Shown here in pieces: positions 7,986 through 16,893 of a stretch of DNA of 64,000 bases. The stretch spans positions 1 through 64,000 of the forward strand of contig DASZER010000046.1 in the NCBI GenBank assembly GCA_035940575.1, given 5' to 3'. This DNA comes from BP-191 sp035940575 (GTDB lineage Bacteria; Actinomycetota; Actinomycetes; BP-191). Numbering within the stretch: the stretch's first letter is position 1; every line of letters begins with the position of its first letter. Below the pieces are notes generated by a model. The model had not been told where the DNA came from. It saw only the letters and a program-made list of their open reading frames with translations, and did no database searches. The translations under genes were made by a program, and so were the position numbers.

Positions 7986-9401
7986 CTAGCGGCGCGGGAC
8001 CTTCACGCCGGGCGAACGGTTGTCGACCGAGAGGCGCTTCTTCGACGCGAGCCAGTCGGTGAGCTCGGCGTACGCGAGCAGCGCGCCCGTCCACTCCTCG
8101 CGGCCGAAGTAGCCGTCCTCGGACATCGGGCCGTACGTCTGCCCGGTCGTGAACCGCGCCTGCATCCTGCGCGTGTGCCCGAGGTGCAACGCCGCCCACT
8201 TGCGGGCCGGCACGCGGAAGCCGCGGTCGAGGCCGAGGGCCGACATCTGCAGGTCGAACACGCCGTACACGACCTGCCTGTCGGTGCCCCAGTCGGCACC
8301 CATGGGGTAGTAGATGGCGCTGCTGTTGGGGCGGTACACGGTGCCGCCCGGCGCGGCCCAGCCGCGGCCGAACTGGTGCGAGGTGAGGGCGCCGTACGTC
8401 GCGCGGTGACCGTGCACGGCGACGGCGGGAACGCCCTCCCCGACGAGGCCGGACACGACGGCGGCGTGCAGCGACATGGAGGCGGTGTAGTCCGGGCTGA
8501 TGCGGCCATGGTTGACGACGACGCCGCTCGGCTCGACGTTGCTGCCGCCGAGCCAGCGCGAGAGCGGGCGGGCGTTGAGGACGACGTTCGACGTGACGTC
8601 GGCGGGACGCGCGTACGCCGCCGCGAAGCGCCGGTACGCGTGGTCGGCCCAGAACGTGCGCCGCGGGTGGCTCGGCATCAGCTCGACGGCCGTGAACAGC
8701 GCGAGCGCCTCCCAGGCCATCTCCTCCGAGCCGGAGTCGCCGTGGCTGACGATGGCGCCGGCGCGGTTGCGCAGGTACTTCACGGGCTTGCTCGTGACGT
8801 AGTCGGCCTCGACCTCGAGCATCCGCGCGAGCAGGACCTGGTCGGGGACGGGCAGCGCGGGGCCGACGAGCCAGCCGGCGAGCGCGGCCTGCGACGCCCA
8901 CAGCGGCGACTGCCACGACTCACCCCAGCCCGAGCGGCCGAGGACGCCGGTGTGGGTGCGTACGAGCATCTGCACGAGCAGCACGGCGCGGTCGGTGGCG
9001 GTGGAGGCCGGAACGCCGGTGGCGCGGTAGTCGTACGTCCGCGTCGCGAGCGGCGCGGCGATCGACAGCGCGACGGAGGCGTAGCGGCGGACGTCCTCGG
9101 AGTTGATGGTGCCGCGGTGCTGCAGGCGGTCGGCCGACCGCTGGTACGGCGTGAGCGACGTGACGCGCTCGTTCCACCAGGTGTTGAGGAAGTAGCGGTT
9201 GGCGTTGCCGAGGGCGCCGCGGACGGTCCTGGTGACGTCGTCGAGCGCGGCGACGCGGGTCATGGTGGGCACCTCGGCGAGCGCGAGGTCGCTCAGCGGC
9301 GGGGGCCCGCTCGTGACGCCGCCCACGCCTGCGCCGGCCGGGGCGGCTACCAGCGCGGCGGCACACACGACGGCACTCACGACAGCACGTACGGAACGCA
9401 T
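7986..9401 (-). CDS. Secreted protein of unknown function
   Basis: The 471-residue product has a clear Sec signal peptide (RSVRAVVSAVVCAAALVAAPAGA). The mature part is rich in aromatic helical segments (YFLNTWWNERV, WGESWQSPLWASQAALAGWL, GSEEMAWEALALFTAVELM), suggesting an all-alpha toroid of the kind seen in polysaccharide-acting enzymes, but no catalytic signature is recognised. It lies downstream of another secreted protein gene, separated by a hairpin. The function is open. Confidence 0.7.
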   Translation of the reverse strand: MRSVRAVVSAVVCAAALVAAPAGAGVGGVTSGPPPLSDLALAEVPTMTRVAALDDVTRTVRGALGNANRYFLNTWWNERVTSLTPYQRSADRLQHRGTINSEDVRRYASVALSIAAPLATRTYDYRATGVPASTATDRAVLLVQMLVRTHTGVLGRSGWGESWQSPLWASQAALAGWLVGPALPVPDQVLLARMLEVEADYVTSKPVKYLRNRAGAIVSHGDSGSEEMAWEALALFTAVELMPSHPRRTFWADHAYRRFAAAYARPADVTSNVVLNARPLSRWLGGSNVEPSGVVVNHGRISPDYTASMSLHAAVVSGLVGEGVPAVAVHGHRATYGALTSHQFGRGWAAPGGTVYRPNSSAIYYPMGADWGTDRQVVYGVFDLQMSALGLDRGFRVPARKWAALHLGHTRRMQARFTTGQTYGPMSEDGYFGREEWTGALLAYAELTDWLASKKRLSVDNRSPGVKVPRR

Positions 9402-9457
9402 GACTCCCTCCCTGCGGACGTCAACGAGCGGCCCCAGGGACGGTGGCGGTCGTGCCG

Positions 9458-9490
9458 CGGGTTCGTTCCGATCCAACAGGAACGAACCCG
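9458..9490 (-). terminator. 12-bp perfect hairpin after the 9554-10315 gene
   Basis: The arms CGGGTTCGTTCC (9458-9469) and GGAACGAACCCG (9479-9490) flank a 9-nt loop. On the minus strand it follows the gene ending at 9554 and precedes the gene starting at 9401. That position fits a terminator, though no U-run follows. An operator for the downstream gene is the alternative. Confidence 0.55.
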
Positions 9491-9553
9491 CCCAAAGCCA
9501 GTCGACCCGCCCGCCGGCGAGTGCGGCGAGCGGGTCGATCGGGCGGACGAGGG

Positions 9554-10315
9554 CTAGAAGTTGGCGCCGAGGTAGGTGTTGCCACAGCGGTTCACCTGGA
9601 CGTTCGTGAACTGCTTCGTGACGCCGTTCTTGGTGATGCGCACGACGTAGACCTGGCCGGCCTGGAGGTTCGGGATCCGGTAGTAGCCGTCGTCGCGGCC
9701 GAAGCCCATGTTCCAGCCGAGGATCGGGCTGAGGTTGTTGTTGTCGCCGGCCATGGACCACGCGACGGCGCGGTCGACCTTGGTACGGACGCCGCGCACC
9801 GTCGCCCACCCGTGGATGCCGCCGGTCGTGCCGCCGGAGACGCCGCAGACGAGCGGCAGCGCCATGCGGATCGTGTATGCGTACGGCAGCGTGATGCGCG
9901 TACGCAGCGCGTGGCCGTACCTGCTCTGGTTGTCGCCGGTGTTGCCGGGACCCTTGGAGTACGCCTCGACGAACAGCTTCGCGGCGTTGACGGGGACGAC
10001 GACGCGCCACGACTTCGAGCCGCTGGTCGCGCCGGTGGCGGCGACCGTGGGGTTGAGGCGCAGGGTCTGGCTGTACGCCCCGGTGAAGGGGCAGCCCCAC
10101 GTCGACGAGCCCGGGCGGGCGTCGATCTTGCGGCCGTACCTGTCGTGGACGTCGAAGCCGAGCATGGTGTCGACGACACGGCCGTCGGCACCCTGGATGT
10201 GGCCGTAGTAGGTACGGCTGTTGCCGACGCACGGGGCGGCGTGCGCGGACGGAGTCGCAAGGAACGGCGCGACCACGGTCGTGAGCGCGCAGACGAGGAA
10301 GAGGCGGAAACGCAT
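9554..10315 (-). CDS. Secreted protein of unknown function
   Basis: The 253-residue product carries a signal peptide (FRLFLVCALTTVVAPFLATPSAHA) with a standard AHA-A cleavage site. The mature protein has four cysteines and a beta-sandwich-like composition: VDTMLGFDVHDRYGRKID near the N-terminus resembles small prealbumin/CarboxypepD-regulatory-like folds, and the end NLQAGQVYVVRITKNG reads as a carbohydrate-binding or Ig-like strand pattern. No enzyme motif is seen. A weak sigma-28-like promoter lies just upstream (10323-10350). Confidence 0.68.
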   Translation of the reverse strand: MRFRLFLVCALTTVVAPFLATPSAHAAPCVGNSRTYYGHIQGADGRVVDTMLGFDVHDRYGRKIDARPGSSTWGCPFTGAYSQTLRLNPTVAATGATSGSKSWRVVVPVNAAKLFVEAYSKGPGNTGDNQSRYGHALRTRITLPYAYTIRMALPLVCGVSGGTTGGIHGWATVRGVRTKVDRAVAWSMAGDNNNLSPILGWNMGFGRDDGYYRIPNLQAGQVYVVRITKNGVTKQFTNVQVNRCGNTYLGANF

Positions 10316-10322
10316 GGGTCCA

Positions 10323-10350
10323 GTGTCGGAGACTTCGGGCGCCTCGTTGA
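10323..10350 (-). promoter_or_regulatory. Weak sigma-28 (WhiG/FliA)-like promoter candidate
   Basis: Read on the minus strand, TCAA (10350-10347) is followed after 16 nt by TCCGACAC (10330-10323). It is one base off the CCGATAC core seen at three other sites in this window. It would drive the secreted protein gene at 9554-10315, with a start codon only about 8 bp from the -10, so the transcript would be nearly leaderless. The call is weak. Confidence 0.3.
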
Positions 10351-10385
10351 GTGCCGAGCGGGTGACTGTTGGCGACGGAGAGCGA

Positions 10386-11351
10386 CTAGGAAGTCACCGC
10401 GCGGCGGACGCGAAACGGGGCGAGATGGGAATAACCGCGCACGCTCTGCCGCCGCAGCGGGGACACCTCGAACGCCGCGTCGTCGCGTAGCGCGGAGGCC
10501 GCGCCGCGGTCGAGCAGGACGGTCCCGGGACGGGCCAGCGCGGTGAGCCTGCTGGCGATGTTCACGGTCGGGCCGAACACGTCGCCGAGCCTCGGCACGA
10601 CCGGCCCGAACGCCACCCCGACCCGCACCTCGACGCCCGTCGCCTCGGGCGTCCGCTCCGCCAGGTCGAGGCCGAGGCGTACGGCGCCGTGGACGTCGTC
10701 GGCGACGAACAGCACCTCGTCGCCGAGCGTCTTCACGACCCGCCCGCCGACGTCGCCGACGAGGTGCGCGGCCAGGTGCTCGAACGTCTCGACCAGCGCC
10801 GACAGCTCCTCCGGCGTCATCGACCGCGACGTCTCGGTGAAGCCGACGAGGTCCGCGAAGCCGACCGCCGTCTCGACGCTCGCGGCCGGCGCGGCCGTGA
10901 ACGCCGACTCCGCCGCGACCGCGAGGTGCCTGCGCCAGACGTACTCCAGCAGCGAGGCGACGTCGTCGAGCAACGTCTCCGCCGCCGTGTGCACGGCCTC
11001 GTCGGCGAGCGGGTCCAACGGCGCCGCGAGGCCGCCGAGGTACGACGCCGCGATCGACGCGTGCGAGTGCGCGAGCCGCGAGAGCGCCTGCGCCATCGTG
11101 CGCGTCAACGCCAGCAGCCCCGCCTCGTCGACGACGCCGAGCTCGCGCAGCAGCGACGCCGTACGCAGCGCGCGCACGTCGCGCTCGCTGAACACGCGGT
11201 CGCCGTCGCGCACCTCCGCGAAGCCCATGGCGCGCCACAGGGCGACCGCGCTGTCGACCTCGACGCCGGCCGCGGCCGCGGTCTCGGCGCGGGTGTAGGC
11301 GGCGTCGCCGACGACGATCGCGCCGATCTCGCCGGCCATGTCCTCGGTCAC
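10386..11351 (-). CDS. Class III adenylate/guanylate cyclase with N-terminal regulatory domain
   Basis: The 321-residue protein has a C-terminal class III cyclase domain (about residues 160-300): FADLVGFTE carries the first metal aspartate, LGDEVLFVA the second, and VRVGVAFGPVV plus GPTVNIASRL complete the active site. The N-terminal 150 residues are helical (VDSAVALWRAMGF, RTASLLRELGV), like the autoregulatory domain of mycobacterial Rv1264-type cyclases. No signal or membrane helix is seen, so it should make cAMP in the cytoplasm. It is divergent from a secreted protein operon. The start is GTG; an ATG 12 bp inside is possible. Confidence 0.82.
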   Translation of the reverse strand: MTEDMAGEIGAIVVGDAAYTRAETAAAAGVEVDSAVALWRAMGFAEVRDGDRVFSERDVRALRTASLLRELGVVDEAGLLALTRTMAQALSRLAHSHASIAASYLGGLAAPLDPLADEAVHTAAETLLDDVASLLEYVWRRHLAVAAESAFTAAPAASVETAVGFADLVGFTETSRSMTPEELSALVETFEHLAAHLVGDVGGRVVKTLGDEVLFVADDVHGAVRLGLDLAERTPEATGVEVRVGVAFGPVVPRLGDVFGPTVNIASRLTALARPGTVLLDRGAASALRDDAAFEVSPLRRQSVRGYSHLAPFRVRRAVTS

Positions 11352-11390
11352 GACGGCACTCTCCCGCCTTTGGCGGAGACGCGCGACACG

Positions 11391-11418
11391 TCAAACGGGC
11401 TGTTTGACCGACCGATAC
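11391..11418 (+). promoter_or_regulatory. Sigma-28 (WhiG/FliA)-type promoter
   Basis: TCAA (11391-11394), a 16-nt spacer and ACCGATAC (11411-11418) match the sigma-28 pattern (-35 TAAA/TCAA, -10 GCCGATAA). It sits 65 bp upstream of the secreted protein gene at 11483 and points into it. Near-identical motifs occur at 52503 and 60951, also in front of exported protein genes. Confidence 0.6.
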
Positions 11419-11482
11419 GTATTGGGAGTAGTTTTCCGCGAGGTCACGGGGGACGTGACACCGTCACGAACGGGGGCGCGCG

Positions 11483-11932
11483 ATGACGCGCAGGCATGCC
11501 GCGGCGATGGCCGCATCGATCCTTCTCACGCTGGCGACGGGGTCCGCGCACGCGGACACCGGGGTCGGGGCGGGCGCGACGCCCGCGAACCGCTGCGGCG
11601 GATCCCACTGCTGGGCGGGCGTGAACACCGTCAACGCGTACCCGCTGCCGCGCTCCGGCGCGGTCCTGGTCGTCTGGAACTGCCAGGCGACGTCGACGCC
11701 CGACGCGACGCTCACCTCCATCACGGAGTGCTCTTTCGGGGACTACGACGCGCCGGCGGTGACGGTGCCCGGCGGCTACGCGGCCACGGCGTCGTGGGCG
11801 ATCGTGCCGACGCCGTTCGACGTCGAGGCCTGCGTCGGCGGCTTCGGCGTCTTCGCGGAGAACGCCGTCGGGGACCACGTCGTCAACGCCGCCGCCTGCA
11901 AGCGGATCGTCGCGGCCGACCTCCCGCTGTGA
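11483..11932 (+). CDS. Small secreted cysteine-rich protein
   Basis: The 149-residue product has a signal peptide (AAAMAASILLTLATGSAHA). The mature part has six cysteines (CGGSHC, NCQAT, ECSFG, EACVGG, AACKR) and probable disulfides, with a beta-rich composition. No known family is recognised. It is preceded by a sigma-28-like promoter and its stop overlaps the GTG of the next secreted protein gene (GTGA), so the two are coupled. Confidence 0.68.
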   Translation: MTRRHAAAMAASILLTLATGSAHADTGVGAGATPANRCGGSHCWAGVNTVNAYPLPRSGAVLVVWNCQATSTPDATLTSITECSFGDYDAPAVTVPGGYAATASWAIVPTPFDVEACVGGFGVFAENAVGDHVVNAAACKRIVAADLPL

Positions 11933-12852
11933 GGACGCGGCTCGCGCTCGCGCTGGCGACGCTCGCGGCCGCAACGGTCGCCGCTCCGGCCGCCCACGCC
12001 GCACCGGCGGCGTACGGCACCACGACGTTCGGCAGCACGAACGGCGGCACGACGACGTTCGTGCTGCCGCGCGCGTCGACGTTCCACCTCGGCACGTCGA
12101 TGCGGATGCCGGAGGTGTCGGTCATCGGAGGCGGTCGCATCGCGGGCATCGTGATCGCCGCCGAGGGCGCGACGCTCGAGCGCGGAGCGGTCCTCTACGC
12201 CTTCCGGTTCAACTGGTGCTGGTCGCGCGGCTGCGAGACGCCGCGCGACACGAAGCTCCCACCGGCGTCGTACGCCGGCACGCTGCACGCCGGCGAGGTG
12301 CACCGCGACGACGGCGTGACGGTGGCGACGCTGCCCGCGGGCCGGTACACCGCGCACGTCGTCGCGGACGGCGCGCCGGCGACGGTGACCGTGCGGTTCG
12401 ACGGCGCGCGGGGACGCGGGCGCCTCGGTGCGTCGCGGCCGCTCGGCACGACGTTCGCCACGGCGGAGTCGACGCTGCCCGACCACGGCGCGCTGCCGGT
12501 GTCGGCGTACTCGGCGGGCGGCACCGCGAGGGTACGCAGCCCGATCGGCGTGCTCCTGTCGATGAACGAGGCACGCCTGCGAGGCAACGTCACCGACGCC
12601 GAGGGCACGTGTCTCTACGAGAACAGCGGGCCGCCGAACGGCGTGTTCGGGCCCGGGTGCCCGGGCGGGCAGGCGTCGCCGCTGTTCGTCCTCAACGGCT
12701 TCCTGAGCTTCCACGTCGGGTCCGCGACGATCGCGCTCGTGCGCGGCGAGCGCGACGGCGTCGAGTGGACGCAGGGCGCGTACCGCACCGGCGTCCACGA
12801 GGACGAGTGGCTGTCGCCGACCGTCCTGCTGTGGGTTGAGGCGGGCGGCTAG
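11929..12852 (+). CDS. Secreted beta-rich protein, unknown function
   Basis: The 307-residue product begins at a GTG overlapping the previous stop and has a signal peptide (RLALALATLAAATVAAPAAHA). The mature part is threonine/glycine-rich with strands (TTTFVLPRASTFHLG, GVTVATLPAGRYTAHVVADG) that resemble jelly-roll or Ig-like modules, and two cysteine pairs. Its stop codon shares the CTAG with the convergent mqnE stop. It is probably co-expressed with the preceding small secreted protein. No function is recognised. Confidence 0.68.
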   Translation: MRTRLALALATLAAATVAAPAAHAAPAAYGTTTFGSTNGGTTTFVLPRASTFHLGTSMRMPEVSVIGGGRIAGIVIAAEGATLERGAVLYAFRFNWCWSRGCETPRDTKLPPASYAGTLHAGEVHRDDGVTVATLPAGRYTAHVVADGAPATVTVRFDGARGRGRLGASRPLGTTFATAESTLPDHGALPVSAYSAGGTARVRSPIGVLLSMNEARLRGNVTDAEGTCLYENSGPPNGVFGPGCPGGQASPLFVLNGFLSFHVGSATIALVRGERDGVEWTQGAYRTGVHEDEWLSPTVLLWVEAGG

Positions 12853-14006
12853 GCCCAGACGGGCTGGGGCTCGGCGCGGCGCTCGGCCAGCGGCACGGGC
12901 CCGTCGAACGTCCTGATGACCTCGTAGCGCGTGTTGCGCTCGACGGGCGTGAAGCCGGCGTCGCGGATGACGTCGAGCAGGTCCTCGCGGGTCATCTTGT
13001 CGGGCGTGCCGAAGCGGTCGGCGTCGTGGGTGATCTTGTACTCGACCACCGAGCCGTCGTGGTCGTCGGCGCCGAACGACAGCGACAGCGCCGCTGTCTG
13101 CAGGCCGTGCATGACCCAGAAGTTCTTGAGGTGCGGCACGTTGTCGAACAGCAGCCGCGACACCGCGAACGTCTTGAGCACGTCCGCGCCCGTCGCCATC
13201 GTCGTGCGCGACTGCAGGCGGTTGCGCGGGTCGCCGTCGCGGTCGTGCTGGTAGCGCAGCGGGATGAAGACCGCGAAGCCGCCGGTCTCGTCCTGCAGCG
13301 AGCGCAGCCGCAGCACGTGGTCGACGCGGTGGCGCGGCTCCTCGATGTGGCCGTAGAGCATCGTCGCCGGCGTCCGCAGCCCCTTCTCGTGCGCGAGGCG
13401 GTGGATGCGCGACCAGTCCTCCCAGTGGGTGTCGTGGTCGACGATGTGCTGGCGCACCTCCCAGTCGAAGATCTCGGCACCGCCGCCGGTCAGCGACTCG
13501 AGGCCCGCGTCGATCAGCTCGTCCAGCACCTCCGAGGCGGACAGGCCCGACAGCTTCTCGAACCACTGGATCTCGGTCGCCGTGAAGCACTTCAACGACA
13601 CGCCGGGCAGCGCCGCCTTGAGCTCGCGCAGGACGCGCGGGTAGTACCGCCACGGCAGCGTCGGGTGCAGGCCGTTGACGACGTGGAGCTCCGTGAGGCC
13701 CTCGCCCTCCATGGCCTTGGCGAGGCGTACGGCCTCCTCGACGCGCATCGTGTACGCGTCCTTCTCGCCGGGCTTGCGCTGGAACGAGCAGTACGCGCAG
13801 GACGCGACGCAGACGTTCGTGAGGTTCAGGTGGCGGTTGACGTTGAACATCACGCGGTCGCCGTTGAGCCTCGTCCGCACCTCGTGGGCGAGCGAGCCGA
13901 GCCACATCAGGTCGTCGGAGTCGTAGAGCGCGACGCCGTCCTCGTAGGTGAGCCGCTCACCCGAGCGGACCTTGTCCTCGAGCTCCCGCTTCAGTCCCGC
14001 GTCCAT
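12849..14006 (-). CDS. mqnE: Aminofutalosine synthase (radical SAM)
   Basis: MqnE joins 3-[(1-carboxyvinyl)oxy]benzoate to SAM to give 6-amino-6-deoxyfutalosine in the futalosine route to menaquinone. The 385-residue protein has the radical-SAM cluster motif CVASCAYC and the surrounding NLTNVC / SFQRKPGEKDAYT segment that is characteristic of the MqnE/MqnC family. GGGAEIF and PATMLYGHIE follow. Other menaquinone genes lie at 17.1-20.0 kb, supporting the call over MqnC. It is transcribed alone after a strong terminator, from a promoter just upstream of 14006. Confidence 0.92.
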   Translation of the reverse strand: MDAGLKRELEDKVRSGERLTYEDGVALYDSDDLMWLGSLAHEVRTRLNGDRVMFNVNRHLNLTNVCVASCAYCSFQRKPGEKDAYTMRVEEAVRLAKAMEGEGLTELHVVNGLHPTLPWRYYPRVLRELKAALPGVSLKCFTATEIQWFEKLSGLSASEVLDELIDAGLESLTGGGAEIFDWEVRQHIVDHDTHWEDWSRIHRLAHEKGLRTPATMLYGHIEEPRHRVDHVLRLRSLQDETGGFAVFIPLRYQHDRDGDPRNRLQSRTTMATGADVLKTFAVSRLLFDNVPHLKNFWVMHGLQTAALSLSFGADDHDGSVVEYKITHDADRFGTPDKMTREDLLDVIRDAGFTPVERNTRYEVIRTFDGPVPLAERRAEPQPVWA

Positions 14007-14045
14007 GACGCGAGCCTACGGCGCCCGCGCACCCGCCGCAGAACG

Positions 14046-14092
14046 CGGCAAAGCCCCGCGACTCCCCTCCTGCTCGTCGCGGGGCTTTGCCG
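14046..14092 (-). terminator. 16-bp hairpin terminator
   Basis: The perfect arms CGGCAAAGCCCCGCGA (14046-14061) and their complement (14077-14092) with a 15-nt loop lie just after the stop of the surface protein gene (14108) on the minus strand. This separates it from mqnE. Confidence 0.8.
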
Positions 14093-14107
14093 AAGTGCCG
14101 TGCTGCC

Positions 14108-15814
14108 TTACGCCTCCGAGCGCGTCATGCGGCGCGCGCCGAACGCGAGGGCCGTACCGATCACCGCGACGATGCCCAGGCCGGCCGGGACACCGGTCGC
14201 GGGGTGCGAGCCCGGGGTCGTCGGGGTCACGCCGGTCGTCGAGGCCGGGCGGAACTTCGCGGACTCGCCGAGCTCGCCGACCTTGAGCGACAGCGGGGCC
14301 GTCTTGAAGCCGGTCGCCGTGGGCAGGATCGCCGGGAGCGACGCCGCGTCGGTCAGCGCGAACTGCGTCGGGATCGTCGCCGAGCCGAGCTCCACCTGGA
14401 GCGCGGTGACGAGCGCCTTGGCGGTGCCGAACGCGCCCTCGGTGCCGGTGGACGTGGACTTCACCAGGAGCTTCACGCTCGGCGCGGGAACGGTCAGGCC
14501 GGTCGCCGTGGCGAGCACGGACGACAGCGCCTGGGTCGCGCCGGCGATCGTGGTGTTGACCTGCGAGGCGACGGTGCCCGCGAGACCCGCGACGTCCAGC
14601 TTCGTGTTGTTGGTCACGGTCTGGAGCACGTCCTGGCCGAGCACCTTCACGCCGCTGACGTAGCCGGTGACGTTCGCCGACTTCGTGGCGCCGGCGAGGG
14701 CACTGGTGCCCACCTGCGCCGCACCGATCTCGACGAGCGGGATGTCGGCGAGGACGCCGTCCACCAGCTCCGCGAGGTCGTCGATGAGCGGCTGGATCGC
14801 CGCGAGCGCCGTGGCGAGCGCGCCGGTGGCGGTGCCGTACGCGGCCTTGGCGGCGACGTACGCGCTGAGCGGGTCGTCGATCGTGTCGAGCGCGTCCGCG
14901 GTCTTGAGCGCCTCCTGCACGGCCACGCCCGCGGGGGTCGCGCTGAGCGAGTCCCACTCGGAGTGCGTGATCGGCAGGTCGATGCCCTCCGGCAGCGTCT
15001 CCACCGGGACGGTGAACGGCGCGAGCGCGGCGTCGAGCGCGGCGGCCTTGGACTGGAGGTCGGCGGCCTTGGCGGCGAAGTCCGCCGAGGCGGCCTCGTA
15101 CGCGTCGTCCGCGGCCTCGATCTGCGTGTTGACCGCGGCGAGCGCCGTCTCCGCCATGGCGGGGACGTCGATCGGGAGCGAGTCCACGAGACCGTTCAGC
15201 GTGTCGATCGGGAGCTTGCCGAGGTCGATGCCGAGAGCGGCGAGCACGTCCGCGATGCTCGGCAGCGAGACGTTGGAGATCGTCAAGGTCTTGCCCGCCT
15301 GCGACTTCGCGGCCTCGGTGGCCGAGCCGACCTTGACGCTGCCGTCGAGGCCGAGCGGGAGGCCGAGGAGCGACGCCTGGCCGAGCGACGCGGAGAGCGA
15401 CGACACCGGGCCCGCGGCGGACTTCGCGGCGGACAGCGTGGCCGTCGGGCTCGACGCGGAGAGCACGTTGAGCGGGAGCGCGCCACTGGTGACGCCGCCG
15501 ACCGTCTTCGGGCTGTTCTGCGGCGTGACCGTGACCTCGCCCTTCTTCACGCCGTCGAGCGTGATCGGGACGAACGACACGGCAGGCGCGTCCTGAGACA
15601 GCGTCTGCGCGATGGCGGAGAGCGTGCCGACGGAGATGGTGTGTCCGTCGATCGTCTGGCCGGCGACCGCGAGGTCGCCGACGCTGATGGTTGCCAGCGT
15701 CGCGCTGGACACGGCGCTTCCCGCAGCGGCTACGCCGGTGGCGGCGGAAGCGGCGGAGACGGGAAGTACGGTGCCCAGCGCGAGAGCGACGAGTACCGGG
15801 CGGTGCAGACGCAT
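14108..15814 (-). CDS. Surface-anchored, alanine-rich coiled-coil protein
   Basis: The 568-residue product has a signal peptide (VLVALALGTVLPVSAASA) and a C-terminal wall/membrane anchor: HPATG, then hydrophobic GLGIVAVIGTALAFG, then ARRMTRSEA. That is the layout of a sortase substrate, although HPATG is not canonical. The middle holds helical, coiled-coil-like segments (AADDAYEAASADFAAKAADL) between beta-rich regions of the type found in actinobacterial spore or surface proteins. A second protein at 61190-62614 shares this architecture. The function is likely structural, at the cell envelope. Confidence 0.72.
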   Translation of the reverse strand: MRLHRPVLVALALGTVLPVSAASAATGVAAAGSAVSSATLATISVGDLAVAGQTIDGHTISVGTLSAIAQTLSQDAPAVSFVPITLDGVKKGEVTVTPQNSPKTVGGVTSGALPLNVLSASSPTATLSAAKSAAGPVSSLSASLGQASLLGLPLGLDGSVKVGSATEAAKSQAGKTLTISNVSLPSIADVLAALGIDLGKLPIDTLNGLVDSLPIDVPAMAETALAAVNTQIEAADDAYEAASADFAAKAADLQSKAAALDAALAPFTVPVETLPEGIDLPITHSEWDSLSATPAGVAVQEALKTADALDTIDDPLSAYVAAKAAYGTATGALATALAAIQPLIDDLAELVDGVLADIPLVEIGAAQVGTSALAGATKSANVTGYVSGVKVLGQDVLQTVTNNTKLDVAGLAGTVASQVNTTIAGATQALSSVLATATGLTVPAPSVKLLVKSTSTGTEGAFGTAKALVTALQVELGSATIPTQFALTDAASLPAILPTATGFKTAPLSLKVGELGESAKFRPASTTGVTPTTPGSHPATGVPAGLGIVAVIGTALAFGARRMTRSEA

Positions 15815-15913
15815 GATGCGCCCCCTGTCACGAGACCGAGTGATTGATGCGACTCGGGCAAGACTTCGCGATCTGCCCGTTTTGGTCCATGACGAGATGG
15901 GGCTATTTCCTGC

Positions 15914-16375
15914 CTAGTCCTCGACGCGGACCCGGCCCTCCCAGCGGGTGGAGAGGACCACGGTGGTCCGCGTGCGGGCGACCCCGGGGATGCGCCGGAG
16001 CACGGCGAGCGTCTGCTCGAGCGTCTCCACGTCGGGCACGCGGACCTTCACGACGAACGCCTCGTCGCCCGCCACGAACCAGCAGTCCTCGATCTCGGGG
16101 ACGTCCGCGAGCCGCGTCGCGACGTCGTCCTGCTCGGCGTCGTCGCGCTGGTAGATGCCGACCAGGGCGCTGACGCCGAGGCCGAGCGCGACCGGCGCGA
16201 CGGCCGCGTGGTAGCCGGTCACGATGCCCGCCGACTCCAGGCGGCGTACGCGGTCGTGCACGGCCGGCGCGGACAGCCCGACGACGCGGGCGAGCTCGGC
16301 GTACGTCGCGCGGGCGTTGGCGCGCAGGGCCGCGAGAAGCGACCTGTCGACGGAGTCGACGTTCGGCTTCGGCAT
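15914..16375 (-). CDS. Lrp/AsnC family transcriptional regulator
   Basis: The 153-residue protein has an N-terminal winged HTH (VDRSLLAALRANARATYAELARVVGLSAPAVHDRVRRLESAGIV) and a C-terminal RAM/AsnC ligand domain (DDVATRLADVPEIEDCWFVAGDEAFVVKVRV). Such proteins are octameric amino-acid-responsive regulators. It is divergent from a 44-codon gene, and an inverted repeat TTACAG-N16-CTGTAA lies between them. The ligand is unknown. Confidence 0.9.
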   Translation of the reverse strand: MPKPNVDSVDRSLLAALRANARATYAELARVVGLSAPAVHDRVRRLESAGIVTGYHAAVAPVALGLGVSALVGIYQRDDAEQDDVATRLADVPEIEDCWFVAGDEAFVVKVRVPDVETLEQTLAVLRRIPGVARTRTTVVLSTRWEGRVRVED

Positions 16376-16399
16376 GGGAATACCTTTGCTCCGTAGGCG

Positions 16400-16427
16400 T
16401 TACAGGTGCTAGAGTTTCGATCTGTAA
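16400..16427. promoter_or_regulatory. Candidate Lrp operator
   Basis: TTACAG (16400-16405) and CTGTAA (16422-16427) form a 6-bp inverted repeat with a 16-nt spacer in the divergent region between the lrp-like gene and the 44-codon gene. Autoregulation and control of the small gene by the Lrp-like protein are inferred. Confidence 0.5.
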
Positions 16428-16454
16428 GGCAGGAACGTCAAGGAGGGGAACAAG

Positions 16455-16589
16455 ATGAGCGTCTACTCGGAGCTGTTCGAGGCGCGGTTCAACGAGGTCC
16501 GTCACGACTTCCAGGTGGCGAACGAGGGCCGCGGCTACGCCAGGCCGTCCGCGCTGCGCACGCTGATCCGCCGCATCGCCTCCCGCTAG
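16455..16589 (+). CDS. 44-residue small protein, unknown function
   Basis: The ATG at 16455 follows a strong ribosome site AGGAGGGG (16441-16448) at good spacing. The product begins MSVYSELFEARFNEVR and ends RTLIRRIASR. It is charged, amphipathic and likely helical, with no signal peptide or membrane segment. It is divergent from an Lrp-type regulator with a shared candidate operator, so its expression is probably set by that regulator. No family is recognised. The ribosome site and context support it as a real gene. Confidence 0.6.
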   Translation: MSVYSELFEARFNEVRHDFQVANEGRGYARPSALRTLIRRIASR

Positions 16590-16893
16590 GAGGCTTCTGC
16601 GAAGCCCAGCCCGTCGCGAGCCGAGGGCCGCACGGCGATCGGGCAAGGCCGCAGGGCGCCTGCGGGCTGGGTGATGCCCGCAGGCGAGGAGAGAACGCAG
16701 CCGGGCGTCGCGCGGGCTCGGCGCCGCAGGGCCGGGTCTCGCAGAGCCCTCCTGACCCGCAAGGGCCGCGGGGGCGGCGCCGGGGGGCGCCGCGTCCGGT
16801 TTGGTCGGTCGCGAGAACTTTCGTGCTGCCCGTCACCTCTGGGGCGGACCTTCGTTGAGGGGGACGAAGAGCCGTCCAGGCGAGGAGGACACC
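16590..16893. repeat. Non-coding GC-rich region with dispersed structured element (copy A)
   Basis: No gene is seen. The 15-nt core GGCAAGGCCGCAGGG (16642-16656) is followed by an 11-bp perfect hairpin CGCCTGCGGGC/GCCCGCAGGCG (16657-16667 and 16676-16686) and then GAGAACGCAGCCGGGCG. The same order of core, hairpin and GAGAACGC-GCC-GGGCG occurs at 42914-43014. The rest of the gap is GC-rich and holds the promoter of bldC. Confidence 0.6.
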
